DNA of 5,791 nucleotides from positions 1 to 5,791 of the forward strand of contig JBFJWU010000229.1 of NCBI GenBank assembly GCA_041623475.1. Direction: 5' to 3'. The position numbers and the translations under genes were made by a program. The notes under the pieces were generated by a model, which saw only the letters and a program-made list of their open reading frames with translations, was not told where the DNA came from and did not search any database. The stretch comes from JBFJWU01 sp041623475 [NCBI: bacterium]. GTDB taxonomy: Bacteria > J088. Positions 5,525-5,791 of this stretch are shown in pieces (positions within the stretch are counted from its first letter, which is position 1; every line of letters starts with the position of its first letter).

Positions 5525-5791
5525 ATGGGCCCGATCGAAGAAATCATGCACGCGAAGCTGCTGGAGCATTTCCAGCCGGACCGCATGGCACTGGAAAACC
5601 AGAGCCACACCCACAACGTCCCGGCGGGTTCTGAATCCCACTGGAATCTGATCATGGTGTCAGGCACCTTTGCAGGCGTATCCCGCGTCAATCGCCAGCG
5701 GCAGGTGTACGATCTGCTGGCGACCGAAATGGCCGGACCGGTACATGCGTTGACCATGAAGCTGCTGACGCCCGAGGAGTGGGACGCGGCG
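5525..5791 (+). CDS. bolA: BolA family protein (3' end cut by the window)
   Basis: The first 89 codons of a BolA-family gene are open to the window edge. BolA proteins are small KH-like-fold regulators that pair with monothiol glutaredoxins to bind Fe-S clusters. E. coli BolA also binds DNA and affects cell shape, biofilm and motility. The signature SHTHNVPAGSESHWNLIMVS (residues 27-46) matches the BolA core, and NRQRQVYDLLATEM then GPVHALTMKLLTPEEW covers the second half, with His74 in the conserved VHAL. E. coli BolA is 105 residues, so only a short tail is missing. The ATG at 5525 aligns with the E. coli N-terminus (about 17 residues before the FQP); an in-frame ATG at 5546 would be too short. 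It starts 4 bases after the cyclase stop, with no clear ribosome binding site. Confidence 0.93.
   Translation, partial: MGPIEEIMHAKLLEHFQPDRMALENQSHTHNVPAGSESHWNLIMVSGTFAGVSRVNRQRQVYDLLATEMAGPVHALTMKLLTPEEWDAA

Noticed and set aside
4915-5757. A 280-codon minus-strand open frame opposite the diguanylate cyclase and bolA
   Set aside because: It lies opposite two genes with clear family motifs and its product shows no recognisable domain.

Overview
The window is a compact stretch of a GC-rich proteobacterial chromosome, most likely gammaproteobacterial. It carries a LolC/LolE-type lipoprotein-release permease, GreB, Aat, a YgdQ-like TerC protein and BolA. These are housekeeping or core accessory genes, and I see no insertion sequence, phage gene, CRISPR array, tRNA or rRNA. 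The Aat has the short N-terminus I associate with alphaproteobacterial-type enzymes, so the exact lineage is left open.

Left part (1-1898). The 3' two thirds of a lolC/lolE-like gene runs rightward and ends at 907. Facing it on the minus strand is a two-gene unit: a MAPEG-family membrane protein (1898-1506), then a seven-helix membrane protein of unknown function (1509-889). The two share a GTGA start/stop overlap. The stop of the second gene lies 19 bases inside the lolC/E gene, so the two units converge with overlapping coding ends.

Middle (1899-3476). A 97-base divergent intergenic region has -10-like hexamers on both strands. To its right lies an ArsC/Spx-like thioredoxin-fold protein (1996-2337), overlapped by 8 bases by greB (2330-2806). 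The minus-strand aat gene ends 16 bases past greB, again with almost no spacer and no convincing terminator.

Right part (3477-5791). A divergent intergenic region of about 110 bases carries candidate promoters for aat and for a rightward cluster. That cluster is a TerC-family integral membrane protein (TTG start at 3586), a membrane-anchored diguanylate cyclase with intact GGEEF and I-site motifs (4369-5520), and bolA (5525 to the window edge, cut). The gaps are 18 and 4 bases, which suggests one transcription unit. The diguanylate cyclase next to bolA is the most interesting pairing, because BolA has been linked to c-di-GMP control in E. coli.

No clearly new system is evident. The best leads are the terC-DGC-bolA cluster, candidate leaderless starts for aat and bolA, the coupling of an ArsC/Spx-like protein to greB, and the uncharacterised seven-helix protein coupled to the MAPEG protein.
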